From Alphaproteobacteria bacterium UBA1908 (GTDB lineage Bacteria > Pseudomonadota > Alphaproteobacteria > Caedimonadales > UBA1908): a DNA stretch of 64,000 bases. Location of the stretch: the NCBI GenBank assembly GCA_002337525.1, contig DDGG01000033.1:39581-103580 (forward strand), given 5' to 3'. Positions within the stretch are counted from its first letter, which is position 1, and the number at the start of each line of letters is the position of its first letter. Of the stretch, positions 17,434 through 25,653 are shown in pieces. The notes below the pieces were generated by a model. That model searched no databases. It was not told where the DNA came from and was given only the letters and a program-made list of their open reading frames with translations. The position numbers and the translations under genes were made by a program.

Positions 17434-18546
17434 TTACGCCTCTGCTTCAAGCTCCTGAATCCATTTTCCGATAAGGAGGCCATTATGACGATTTAAATAG
17501 ATTCCACGTGCTTTTCCGTCTATCTCAATCCCTGTATGAACACCTAGAAATTCGTCAACTAAAGGCATACTTAACGCGGCGCCACTATGACCTTTTTGTG
17601 TTTTAGGCTCAACCTCATAAAAAACACGATGAGCAATAGTGTCACTCAATATTCCAGTTGATTGGGATAGAAAACAAGGCGTATCACCTATTGCTTTTGG
17701 ATAACCTGACAACGAAACTTTAGAATCCTTAACAGATTCTTTGACTTCCCTGGGACATAAAGTTCCAAAATCCACACCCAATGGCTTTGCAAGCTTTAAA
17801 ACAGCAATATCATGTTCCTGACAGTCGGATACTTGCATATCCCATTGTGGGGGCAATATAACCTGGGTTGCACTCGTTGCTCCATTTTTTAGATTACCTG
17901 CAGCATCAAATACCTCAGGAGGAAACCCGTTCATTAGGGGCCAGAACTCAACTCTTTCAGCATAAGGAATCAAATGAGATAAATATGGATTTCCTCTAAG
18001 CCTATGGTTTAGAACAACATTATGAGCTGCTGTCAAAAGACAGTGAGGACTCACTAAAAAAGCTGTTCCTAAACAAATCTTTCCACCTGCTTGCCCATCC
18101 TTAACCACACTGGAACGAAATAAAGAAACCAACATGCCACGTGCCATAAAAGCAGGATCTTCAGGGTCAATGGGAGGAATCACGTAATCTTCATCCGATG
18201 AAAATGAAGACTGAAAAGCTTCTCCTACATACGTATTAACAGAATTCGCAAGCACAGATCCCGGAAAAAGATCAAATCTAACTCTTTCATAGGTTCTGTG
18301 AACATTAACAGCCTTTGGTTTTTCAGAAATTGCCTTGAGTGCAAGGATATTAAAATGACTTAATTCATCATCATCAGTATCATCCAAAGGTAAAGATTTA
18401 AAATCAGACCTGTTAAGTGCACTTGAACTAATAGATAACTGATCAACTTGTGGATGAAGTTTTGTCTTGCCCCATTCAAATTCTCCAGTTGAAAAAGCAC
18501 TGGCATAAACCTGAGAAGCTAGAAAAAAAAGGTAAAAACACCACAT
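17434..18546 (-). CDS. Secreted trypsin/V8-like serine protease
   Basis: ATG 18546 lies five bases after GGAAGG; the frame's GTG at 18558 is less likely. The product has about 370 residues with a signal peptide (MWCFYLFFLASQVYASA). About 110 residues of acidic, possibly pro-region sequence follow before the protease domain. The catalytic triad is visible: His in LLTAAHN (about residue 175), Asp in HDIAVLKL (about 246) and Ser in KGHSGAAL (about 321). The GHSG context and GIEIDG ending resemble V8/exfoliatin-type glutamyl endopeptidases (S1B) more than digestive trypsins. It lies downstream of three small exported genes on the same strand. A role in degrading or remodelling extracellular or host protein is inferred, not shown. 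Confidence 0.85.
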   Translation of the reverse strand: MWCFYLFFLASQVYASAFSTGEFEWGKTKLHPQVDQLSISSSALNRSDFKSLPLDDTDDDELSHFNILALKAISEKPKAVNVHRTYERVRFDLFPGSVLANSVNTYVGEAFQSSFSSDEDYVIPPIDPEDPAFMARGMLVSLFRSSVVKDGQAGGKICLGTAFLVSPHCLLTAAHNVVLNHRLRGNPYLSHLIPYAERVEFWPLMNGFPPEVFDAAGNLKNGATSATQVILPPQWDMQVSDCQEHDIAVLKLAKPLGVDFGTLCPREVKESVKDSKVSLSGYPKAIGDTPCFLSQSTGILSDTIAHRVFYEVEPKTQKGHSGAALSMPLVDEFLGVHTGIEIDGKARGIYLNRHNGLLIGKWIQELEAEA

Positions 18547-18624
18547 AAAACCTTCCACAAAGGCTTTAAAAAGAAAATTTTACGCACGCTTTACCTCTTT
18601 TTTTAATACTATCTTTAGTAAAAA

Positions 18625-18924
18625 TCAATCTTTCTGATCTTGTTTTTTTAATATCTCACCCTCTGAGGCTGTTTTCTTTTGCTCTTCAACAAAAGATTTA
18701 TCAATTTCCCTGTCTACAGGAAGTCTAAATTTACCCGTTTTCGGGGATTGATCTTTATAACTATCTATTATGTCTTGCGATGGACGAAGTCTTTGCTTCA
18801 AGTCAAAATAATTTCCAGTCCCCTCTTCCTTGAAGTCTCTCAAAACTTCTGCTGTTGCATTGACAGGAGCAGAAAACCCCATCAACGTTGCCACTAATGA
18901 TACTCCCCCGATAAACTTATGCAT
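18625..18924 (-). CDS. Small secreted protein, unknown
   Basis: ATG 18924 lies after a strong GGGGGAT site and starts a 99-residue product with signal peptide MHKFIGGVSLVATLMGFSAPVNA. The mature part is short, charged and Lys/Glu/Asp-rich (DFKEEGTG, LRPSQDIIDSYKDQ, KKTASEG, KKQDQKD) and looks helical or disordered. There are no cysteines. It sits between the small gene ending at 18981 and the protease gene, all on the minus strand, which suggests one transcription unit. No family is recognised. Confidence 0.6.
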   Translation of the reverse strand: MHKFIGGVSLVATLMGFSAPVNATAEVLRDFKEEGTGNYFDLKQRLRPSQDIIDSYKDQSPKTGKFRLPVDREIDKSFVEEQKKTASEGEILKKQDQKD

Positions 18925-18980
18925 CTTTTTATCCCCCTTATTGATTGTATTCACTGTAAAATCCTTGATCATCACTTTGA

Positions 18981-19244
18981 TTACTCTCCTTTTCTATCAA
19001 AATTACCCGATAAAAATGCGGCGATTTTTTCAATATCCGTTTTCTTTGTGATGGCATTTTCTCTCAGGTATGTAATATTTTCGTCACCAACATCACTAAG
19101 GTCAACAGCCCTGTCCAGGTCTACCTGAACTCTGACATAATGATCTTCTGTGCCTTTAATCGATTGAAACATTGAATAATCGGTGTGATCGCTATTCATT
19201 CTCATCATATTACCAATTAAAGGCCCTGATGCATGCAGCTTCAC
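18981..19244 (-). CDS. Small protein, possibly translationally coupled, unknown
   Basis: The 87-residue frame begins with GTG three bases after the TAA of the upstream gene (stop at 19248), so it may be translated by coupling; no separate ribosome site is seen. The product is soluble and acidic with HYVRVQVDLDRAVDLSDVGDENITYLREN, which looks like a folded segment, and it lacks a signal peptide. It could be a genuine small gene or a broken 3' remnant of a larger one. The low Met/Cys bias and sensible composition favour coding. Confidence 0.45.
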   Translation of the reverse strand: MKLHASGPLIGNMMRMNSDHTDYSMFQSIKGTEDHYVRVQVDLDRAVDLSDVGDENITYLRENAITKKTDIEKIAAFLSGNFDRKGE

Positions 19245-19247
19245 TTT

Positions 19248-20159
19248 TTATCTTTGAAGTCTTGGAACCCGACGATCTCTGTAAGAGCGTCCTGAACGCA
19301 CAGGAGGAATACTTTTTTGAACAGAAGACCTACTACACACCTCGTTCCAACCTTTATCTATTAAGCGTTGGCGCTTTTGAATCTTTGATCGTAAAGCTTC
19401 ATACTCTTTGTAATACTGGTTAAATTTTTCGAGAACCTCCTTTCTTTGCCTGGATAAATCTTCATACTGACCCTTGATGCGGTCAAGCTCAAATTTCCTG
19501 GAAGCAGGATCTCTTGAGTCTAAAAATGTCTCATCATCAGTTTCACCCCGTACGGCCTGAAATTTTTTCTGAAGTTTTGAAAGTCTTTCATCAAAACTTC
19601 TTTGAGCATCTTTTTCCCTGAATGTAATAGTCTCTATATCCCTGGATACTATTTTTTCCTGCTGCTTTAAAAAACCAGCGGCAATATGAACAATCAGTCT
19701 GAAAGACTTTATTTCAGCCGGACTGGACAAAAAAGCAATCCTGTCCCAGTCAAAAATAAAGTCACGTTCCACAAGATAATTCATCCATTTATATACAGGC
19801 GATTTTTGAGAAAAATGCTTTTCCTTCATGTATGACATAACAAGATTTCTGGCACATATTGAATCGTGATTTCTGGTTAAATCTGCAACAACAAAAGAAG
19901 AAAAAATCAGGGAACCTTGTAAAGAATCCATATATGGATCAGCATCCCCTTGTAATATTGGGCAAGCTTGAGATATGCGTGGGCTCGGCCTTACTGTTAT
20001 TTGTTGTCTTTGAACTTTTGGAGATTTTTGTGATAAACCGGCAGATGAGGATGAAGAAGAAGACAAATCATCATCAGTCAAAGAAGCCAGACCCGACGCA
20101 GAAACATGACACACCGAGAACAGACTCATCATCAGGAAAAATTTCATAAAAACCAACAT
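19248..20159 (-). CDS. Secreted coiled-coil protein with serine-rich region, unknown
   Basis: The protein has 303 residues with a signal peptide (FFLMMSLFSVCHVSASG); start 20159 or ATG 20147. After cleavage comes a serine-rich acidic stretch (a run of seven Ser) and a basic/proline region. A helical domain with WMNYLVERDFIFDWDRIAFL follows at about residues 125-145. A long Arg/Lys/Glu coiled coil covers about residues 170-265 (QRSFDERLSKLQKKF, RQRKEVLEKFNQYYKEYEAL). The basic Arg-rich tail (SGRSYRDRRVPRLQR) is unusual. No enzyme motif is seen. It heads a minus-strand group of secreted genes ending with the protease and may be an exported structural or host-directed protein. Confidence 0.65.
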   Translation of the reverse strand: MLVFMKFFLMMSLFSVCHVSASGLASLTDDDLSSSSSSSAGLSQKSPKVQRQQITVRPSPRISQACPILQGDADPYMDSLQGSLIFSSFVVADLTRNHDSICARNLVMSYMKEKHFSQKSPVYKWMNYLVERDFIFDWDRIAFLSSPAEIKSFRLIVHIAAGFLKQQEKIVSRDIETITFREKDAQRSFDERLSKLQKKFQAVRGETDDETFLDSRDPASRKFELDRIKGQYEDLSRQRKEVLEKFNQYYKEYEALRSKIQKRQRLIDKGWNEVCSRSSVQKSIPPVRSGRSYRDRRVPRLQR

Positions 20160-20332
20160 ATTAGATCATCCGAATCATTTAAAGCCTGGCAACTTTTGTT
20201 GTATAAAACAATTTTTTCCAAATTGTCAAGGAAGCCTCTTTCATTAAAAATATTGTTCCTTACTCTACTAATAAAAAAAATAAATAAATATCAATTGTTT
20301 ATTTCTCAGGAATAAAAAACTTATAGCACGTT

Positions 20333-21643
20333 TCAAAGAGGAGATAAAGAAAGGGCAGGAAATTGAAGTCTGAAACGATTCCTGATAACAGGACTTAATT
20401 TAACAGTTAAAAGTGTTTTTTCTTCATCAAAGTCCACCCCTAGAACCTGCCCATGAGCATGAAGCCAGGCAAGAGGGCGCCCATTATCATGGGGAAGCTG
20501 GATTTTAAAGAGTCGATGATTCTTATTAAGTTGGTGTTCAATCATCTCGATCAGCCCTTCGACTCCCTCACCCGTTATCGCGGAAATGAGACGAGAGCGA
20601 TCTGTTTCCGGCCTGAGAAAAGATCTATCAGCCACCTGGTCAATCTTGTTGCAAGCTTCAAAGAGTCCTTCCTCTACAACAGCCTCCAGGCCAAGTTCTT
20701 TCAAAACATCTAAAACGTCTTGATTTTGTGACTCGGTTTCAGGATGAGAAATATCGCGCACGTGAAGAACAAGGTCTGCTTCCAGGACCTCCTCGAGAGT
20801 TGCCCGAAAGGCGGCCACAAGCTGAGTTGGTAAGTCAGAAATAAACCCGACTGTATCTGATAAAATAATTTCCTGCCCTGAAGGTAGTTTAAAGGCCCTC
20901 ATCGTAGGATCTAACGTCGCAAACAATAAATCTTTAGCAAAAACTTTTGACTGAGTCAGACGATTAAATAGCGTTGATTTTCCTGCGTTCGTATAACCCA
21001 CAAGTGCCACGATAGGGAAAGGTACTTTTCGCCGTGATTCACGGTGAAGTTCTCTTGTTTTTTTAACCTGCGCTAATTCTTTGGATAATTTTGCGATACG
21101 ATTGGAAATCAGACGACGATCAATTTCAATTTGGGTTTCTCCGGGACCTCCAATAAAACCAAGTCCCCCTCGTTGTCTTTCCAAATGAGTCCAACATCGC
21201 ACAAGACGACTTTTAGCATAGTTTAAGGCAGCAAGTTCAACCTGTAATCGACCTTCGGATGTACGCGCCCTGGCCCCAAAAATTTCAAGAATAAGACCTG
21301 TCCTGTCAACAACCTTGACTTTCCAGGCATTTTCCAGGTTTCTCTGTTGAACAGGTGTTAGACTGCCATTGACGATCGCAAGACCAATACCTTTTTCCTG
21401 AAAAATATTTGCAAGCGATTCAACAGTACCTGCACCAAATAAAGTTGACGGCTTTGTTTGACGCAAAATAAATGTTTCGCTGTATTCCACCTCAAGATTG
21501 ATCGCGTGGGCAAGGCTTATGGCTTCTTCCCGTTTGTAAGTGTAAGAATCTGAAGAGAGTTTGTTTCTTGACAGCGAGACAGGACACAAAACCGCCGTTT
21601 TCTGATCTCTAGAAAGCTTTTGACGATCTCCTGTCCCTCCCAC
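20333..21643 (-). CDS. hflX: GTPase HflX
   Basis: The protein has 436 residues. HflX is a ribosome-associated GTPase that splits or rescues 70S ribosomes. The N-terminal HflX domain has the glycine-rich segment RGGLGFIGGPGETQIEIDRRLI. The G domain follows: G1 GYTNAGKST, G3 DTVGFISDLP, G4 NKID. The C-terminal domain is complete. The frame begins with GTG ten bases after hfq ends; the first 25 residues are poorly conserved and a later start is possible. The hfq-hflX order is the classical arrangement in proteobacteria. Confidence 0.95.
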   Translation of the reverse strand: MGGTGDRQKLSRDQKTAVLCPVSLSRNKLSSDSYTYKREEAISLAHAINLEVEYSETFILRQTKPSTLFGAGTVESLANIFQEKGIGLAIVNGSLTPVQQRNLENAWKVKVVDRTGLILEIFGARARTSEGRLQVELAALNYAKSRLVRCWTHLERQRGGLGFIGGPGETQIEIDRRLISNRIAKLSKELAQVKKTRELHRESRRKVPFPIVALVGYTNAGKSTLFNRLTQSKVFAKDLLFATLDPTMRAFKLPSGQEIILSDTVGFISDLPTQLVAAFRATLEEVLEADLVLHVRDISHPETESQNQDVLDVLKELGLEAVVEEGLFEACNKIDQVADRSFLRPETDRSRLISAITGEGVEGLIEMIEHQLNKNHRLFKIQLPHDNGRPLAWLHAHGQVLGVDFDEEKTLLTVKLSPVIRNRFRLQFPALSLSPL

Positions 21644-21652
21644 TCTTATCGC

Positions 21653-21916
21653 TTATTCGCTTGAAGCGTCCCCTTTGTCGAGCTCTTTTTCAGCATCATA
21701 CAAAGGAACCATACCAAGAGGCATGATTGTTGAGACAGCATGTTTGTAAATTAACTGCGATTGAGAATCACGACGCAGCAAAATTGAAAAATTATCAAAC
21801 CAGGTAATGATGCCCTGAAGTTTCACACCATTCACGAGAAAAATTGTTAATGGCGCTTTATTCTTACGCATTGTATTCAGAAACACGTCCTGAAGATTAT
21901 TTTTATCGGAAGCCAT
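21653..21916 (-). CDS. hfq: RNA chaperone Hfq
   Basis: The protein has 87 residues. The Sm1 region ([42 protein letters not shown]) and the Sm2 motif ([11 protein letters not shown], the conserved YKHA) are intact. An acidic C-terminal tail of about 15 residues follows. Hfq forms a hexamer that pairs small RNAs with mRNAs. It is immediately followed by hflX. The 378-base spacer upstream probably holds the promoter. Confidence 0.97.
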   Translation of the reverse strand: MASDKNNLQDVFLNTMRKNKAPLTIFLVNGVKLQGIITWFDNFSILLRRDSQSQLIYKHAVSTIMPLGMVPLYDAEKELDKGDASSE

Positions 21917-22294
21917 TGTAACCCTTACTCCGCTTTATGCATTCAGACAGTATAGTTCTGAAAAGCTGTTTAAAATATTCTTAGTTAAAACTCATTAAAA
22001 GTGACAAAATCCTACAATTAATGTCAAATTTTTTGCCACACCTGGTAAGATAACTATGAGTGTTTAAATATTCAAGATTTTTTTCAAAAAAAATGGCCTT
22101 CATTAAAAAGAGAGCTTGCTTTATTACTATACCAGGCTTTTGCACTACACTAAAAACAATCAACTTCCTCTAGCTCTTTTAAAAGTATTTCCTCCTTAAC
22201 TCCCTTTAATCATGAATTTCCCGGGATAAATTCCATATCGGCTAAGTCAATATGCATCTGAAAGTAAAAGACTTTATTCTTAAATTCTGAATCT
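21917..22294. other. Intergenic region between tpiA and hfq, no gene seen
   Basis: These 378 bases lie downstream of tpiA and upstream of hfq, both minus strand. A 60-residue frame at 21981-22163 has no ribosome site and biased composition. The base content is strongly AT-rich. No tRNA cloverleaf or strong hairpin is evident. The hfq promoter, and possibly a small RNA, could be here, but nothing specific is supported. Confidence 0.5.
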
Positions 22295-23056
22295 TTAAAC
22301 ATTTTCTGGCATCAAAGAAATAATTTGAGCCATTTTTTCTGGCTTTAAACTTGCTCCTCCAACTAAAGCACCATCAACCTTTGAAAGGGCAAGAATCTCC
22401 CTGGCGTTCTTTTCATTTAAAGATCCACCATAAAGAACACGTGCTGAATAGTTTTTACAATGACTACCGGCCAATGCTTTAATCAACATGTGTGTTTCCT
22501 CAATATCCTCCAAAGTTGGTGTTTGGCCCGTTCCAATAGCCCATACAGGCTCATAGGCAAGGAGGGTATTCTCGTATGTTACAGACTTTGGCAGAGCATC
22601 CTGAATCTGCTCCTTTAAAACATTTTCAAGAGCCCCTTCTTTACGCTGGGATAACGTTTCTCCAATACAATAAATAACCGTTAACCCTTTATCATGTGCC
22701 TGCTGAATTTTCAACCGACAGATTTCGTTACTTTCCCCAAGATATGAACGCCGCTCTGAATGTCCAACAAGAACGTATGATACGCCTGTATCCGATAGCA
22801 TAGCGGCACTAACTTCTCCTGTATAAGCGCCTGCATCATAGGCAGCACAGTCTTGCCCCCCCAAAGAATACCCTTTTTCGAGAAGGCGTCCCTGAAGAGC
22901 AAACAAATAGGGAAAAGGGGCACAAAAAACAATATTTCGGGCCCTTTCAGGTAACATTGGCGGGGCGACTTCCTTACCTAAGGATTCAAAATAGGAAAAA
23001 CAAAAATCCAGTGTTCCATTCATTTTCCAATTAGCAATTAATATTTTTGAGGACAC
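22295..23056 (-). CDS. tpiA: Triosephosphate isomerase
   Basis: TpiA interconverts dihydroxyacetone phosphate and glyceraldehyde-3-phosphate. The protein has 253 residues, normal length. Active-site elements are all present: Asn/Lys in IANWKMNG, His in VGHSERR, Glu in LAYEPVWAIGTG and the phosphate-binding YGGSLNEKNA and GALVGGASL loops. The start is GTG at 23056 with an excellent AAGGAGA ribosome site, overlapping the stop of the upstream secreted-protein gene by one base (TAGTG). Coupling of a glycolytic enzyme to an exported unknown is odd. Confidence 0.96.
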   Translation of the reverse strand: MSSKILIANWKMNGTLDFCFSYFESLGKEVAPPMLPERARNIVFCAPFPYLFALQGRLLEKGYSLGGQDCAAYDAGAYTGEVSAAMLSDTGVSYVLVGHSERRSYLGESNEICRLKIQQAHDKGLTVIYCIGETLSQRKEGALENVLKEQIQDALPKSVTYENTLLAYEPVWAIGTGQTPTLEDIEETHMLIKALAGSHCKNYSARVLYGGSLNEKNAREILALSKVDGALVGGASLKPEKMAQIISLMPENV

Positions 23057-23808
23057 TATCTTGTCTCCTTTGCAGAAGAAGCTTTTCTAAAGTTAATCGT
23101 TACAACATTACCATCACAGGCATGGTCTTCCGGCACTTTCCTGGTGGGTGGAAAACAACGAAAAGAGCATGCACACTGATCTTCTTCATAATCAACAGAT
23201 TCCAGATAGACTTCGGTAACTGTTTGATGATCAAAACGGGAGGGGTATTTCCTGCTCACGGGAAGCCACATTCCATCTCCCAGGAAACTTAATGTCACAG
23301 GATCTTTAGAAAAAATTGTGTCCTTATCAAGATCAATTAAAATTGTCTGTGTTTCAATATACAACAGAGTACATTTTTCTTTTTTAAGGTCAGATTCCAA
23401 AAAATAGTGATGACAATCTTCCTGCACGATACCGAACTCGCTGGACCTAGAGAAATCTGCCAATGACCCCTCCTCATGTGAAAAAGCATATTTTTTCAAG
23501 AAAACAGGAATCCGCTGTCCACTTGATGTCAGAATAAGAGCCGATTCACGATGTCTCGCAGGGTTTTGGTCGTCAACGGTTAAAAGCTTTTGTGTACCTT
23601 CTGGGTTAGGATCTTGTATGAATAACTTTACTTGCTCATTAAACGGTGGAAAGTCAACTTTCTCAATGCAGAGCTCACTACTCCCAGACACAAAGCCAGG
23701 AATCGTGTCCTCTTCAAAAGATCCGGAAGACCCCCAAACAAAAGAGCCTATTTGAGATAAAACACAGAGAATAAAAAGAACTTGAGAGATTAAAGTTTTG
23801 AAATACAT
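23056..23808 (-). CDS. Secreted cysteine-containing protein, unknown
   Basis: The protein has 250 residues with a signal peptide (MYFKTLISQVLFILCVLSQIGSFVWG). The mature part is beta-rich and has seven or eight cysteines (SELCIEKV, EDCHHYF, KKEKCTLL, DQCACSFRCFPP, DHACDG), consistent with a disulfide-bonded extracytoplasmic domain. No catalytic motif is seen. The stop overlaps the GTG of tpiA. No family is recognised; the composition resembles other exported unknowns in this window. Confidence 0.65.
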   Translation of the reverse strand: MYFKTLISQVLFILCVLSQIGSFVWGSSGSFEEDTIPGFVSGSSELCIEKVDFPPFNEQVKLFIQDPNPEGTQKLLTVDDQNPARHRESALILTSSGQRIPVFLKKYAFSHEEGSLADFSRSSEFGIVQEDCHHYFLESDLKKEKCTLLYIETQTILIDLDKDTIFSKDPVTLSFLGDGMWLPVSRKYPSRFDHQTVTEVYLESVDYEEDQCACSFRCFPPTRKVPEDHACDGNVVTINFRKASSAKETR

Positions 23809-23884
23809 ATATTTTCACTAAAATTTTACCTTTCGGATCATATAATGAATAAGGGTCAATCACAACGGTTTTTGAATAAAGAGT

Positions 23885-24985
23885 ATGAAGCATAGTGTTA
23901 CTTTTGGTTTTCTAGGTGAAAAAATTCCCGACTGGGCTCTTCAAACGCTCGACCAAATGCTGGTACAGTGCTCTGGAAACCTTGCAAAAAGAATCAAAAC
24001 GCCCTCTTTAAATCTATCTCTTCAAATCATGATACAGCCTGTTGACAGGGATACTTTATCTTCTCTTGCCGCGACTCCCGGACATCAGTTCTTCTTAATT
24101 GCTTTTCCGGAATCTCCACAGAAACCTTTGCCAGACATCAACTTTACCAAAGCAGATTTAATGTTGAATCTCAATTTGAAAGACGCCAGTCAACGCCATA
24201 TCAAACGGTTTGTCGAATTATTATTTGGTAACCCCTTTCATACTCCGGACCCCCCTGAACAAGCCATGATGATGGCCCATGTCGCACGTTTGGCCTCCAG
24301 TGATTTATCTCGCCAGGTTGGAGCAGCTCTTTTCGATGCAGAAGGAGATCTTATTTCAACAGGCTATAACGAAGTCCCGAAAGCAGGAGGCGGATTCTAT
24401 ACAAATGAGTGTCCTTCAAACAACGATGCTCGTGATTTTCAGCTTCAGAGGAACTCCAGTTTTGATGCCAAAAAAGAGATTTATCAACAAATTTTGGCCT
24501 TTCTTAAGGAACACAAAAAGATTCCTGTACCAGATGATTTCCTTGATCAGGCCTCTCTGGAAAAAGACTTGATTGACCTTAAAGAGCACACAAATTTTAT
24601 GAATATTTTAGAGTATTCCAGGAATGTCCACGCAGAAATGAGTTGTCTTATATCAGCGCTTGGCACAGGTCGTTCTGTTAAAGGCGGAAGCCTTTATACA
24701 ACAACCTTTCCTTGTCACAAATGCACCAAACATCTGGTTGCTGCGGGCCTTAAGAAAGTCGTTTATCTGGATTCTTTTAATAAAAGCCGCGCCTTCGATC
24801 TTTTTGGAGACAGTATTACATTCCCTCCCCCTGAAGCAACGCAGAAAAAAGCCCTAAACCGGGACAAGGTTGTTTTTGAATCTTTTTTAGGCGTCACCCC
24901 TCGACAATATTCATTATTTGAAGCTCTTAAGCGGGAAGACCATAAGGAAAAAATGGTCACATGGATCCCCAGGTGGCGTCTATAA
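23885..24985 (+). CDS. dCMP/dCTP deaminase-family protein, kinase half missing
   Basis: The protein has 366 residues. From about residue 125 it is a zinc cytidine/deoxycytidylate deaminase: HVARLASSDLSRQVGAAL, GYNEVPKAGGG, the catalytic NVHAEMS (His 249, Glu 251) and FPCHKC (Cys 277 and 280) to bind zinc. The segments SRQVGAA and NEVPKAGGG match those of the anti-phage dCTP deaminases (AvcD/DCD type). Those are longer and carry an N-terminal P-loop kinase-like domain. Here the first 120 residues contain no GxxxxGK[ST] motif, so the kinase part is lost, replaced or never present. It could provide dUMP for thymidylate synthesis or act in defence. Upstream is a divergent secreted-protein gene; downstream is a 176-base spacer. 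Confidence 0.8.
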   Translation: MKHSVTFGFLGEKIPDWALQTLDQMLVQCSGNLAKRIKTPSLNLSLQIMIQPVDRDTLSSLAATPGHQFFLIAFPESPQKPLPDINFTKADLMLNLNLKDASQRHIKRFVELLFGNPFHTPDPPEQAMMMAHVARLASSDLSRQVGAALFDAEGDLISTGYNEVPKAGGGFYTNECPSNNDARDFQLQRNSSFDAKKEIYQQILAFLKEHKKIPVPDDFLDQASLEKDLIDLKEHTNFMNILEYSRNVHAEMSCLISALGTGRSVKGGSLYTTTFPCHKCTKHLVAAGLKKVVYLDSFNKSRAFDLFGDSITFPPPEATQKKALNRDKVVFESFLGVTPRQYSLFEALKREDHKEKMVTWIPRWRL

Positions 24986-25161
24986 GTTAAAGACTGGAGT
25001 GCATACACCAGAAGATTTTAAAAGGTCCTGACACCTCAGTCCTGTCCAGGAATAAAAAAGGGAAAGGAATGAGGCTTATACAAAGCATTTTCAGGAATGG
25101 AGCGCAGCGTATGGTAAAGACGTGAGCACCGTAAGGCTTAAAATAACGCCGTAGAAGACCA

Positions 25162-25623
25162 TTAACCTTCCTTTAGGGACCTAGCTTTTTGGCGCTGCCA
25201 ATCCCGTTCTTTGATCGTTTCTCGCTTATCCGCTTTTTTCTTTCCCTTGGCCAGACCTAGTTTTACTTTGATGTATCCTTGCTTGTTAAAGTAAAGAGAC
25301 AGGGGAACAATTGTGACACCCTGGCGCTGGATTCCTGAAATTAATTTACGAATTTCTCGGGATTTTAAAAGAAGAAGTCGAGGTCGTTTGGGGTCATGGT
25401 TGAACTGATTGGCACCTTTATATTCTTCAATATTTACATTAAAAAGGTATAGCTTGCCCTGTTTTTCTGCCGCATGGGCTTCTACAATGCTGGCACGTCC
25501 ATGACGCAATGATTTCACTTCACTTCCTTCAAGAACCAGGCCCGCTTCAAGAGTCTCCTCTATGAAGTAGTCATAACGTGCACGCCTATTCTCAGCGATT
25601 GTTTCTCCATTAGCCTTAAGCAT
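25162..25623 (-). CDS. smpB: SsrA-binding protein SmpB
   Basis: The protein has 153 residues. SmpB binds tmRNA and carries it to stalled ribosomes. The core beta-barrel motifs are present: AENRRARYDYFIEETLEAGLVLEGSEVKSLR, HDPKRPRLLLL and the basic C-terminal helix region KGKKKADKRETIKERDWQR. The ATG at 25623 lies 30 bases after the dapA stop, so the two are likely co-transcribed, a common arrangement in alphaproteobacteria. The tmRNA gene itself is not in this window as far as I can see. Confidence 0.97.
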   Translation of the reverse strand: MLKANGETIAENRRARYDYFIEETLEAGLVLEGSEVKSLRHGRASIVEAHAAEKQGKLYLFNVNIEEYKGANQFNHDPKRPRLLLLKSREIRKLISGIQRQGVTIVPLSLYFNKQGYIKVKLGLAKGKKKADKRETIKERDWQRQKARSLKEG

Positions 25624-25653
25624 TTACTTGCCTCGCGAATAATTGTCCTTCTT

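Noticed and set aside
21981..22163. 60-residue frame between tpiA and hfq
   Set aside because: No ribosome site, composition like random AT-rich translation.
24986..25161. Possible tmRNA or small RNA between the deaminase gene and smpB
   Set aside because: No tRNA-like acceptor end or TPsiC sequence, and no tag-peptide frame, can be seen.
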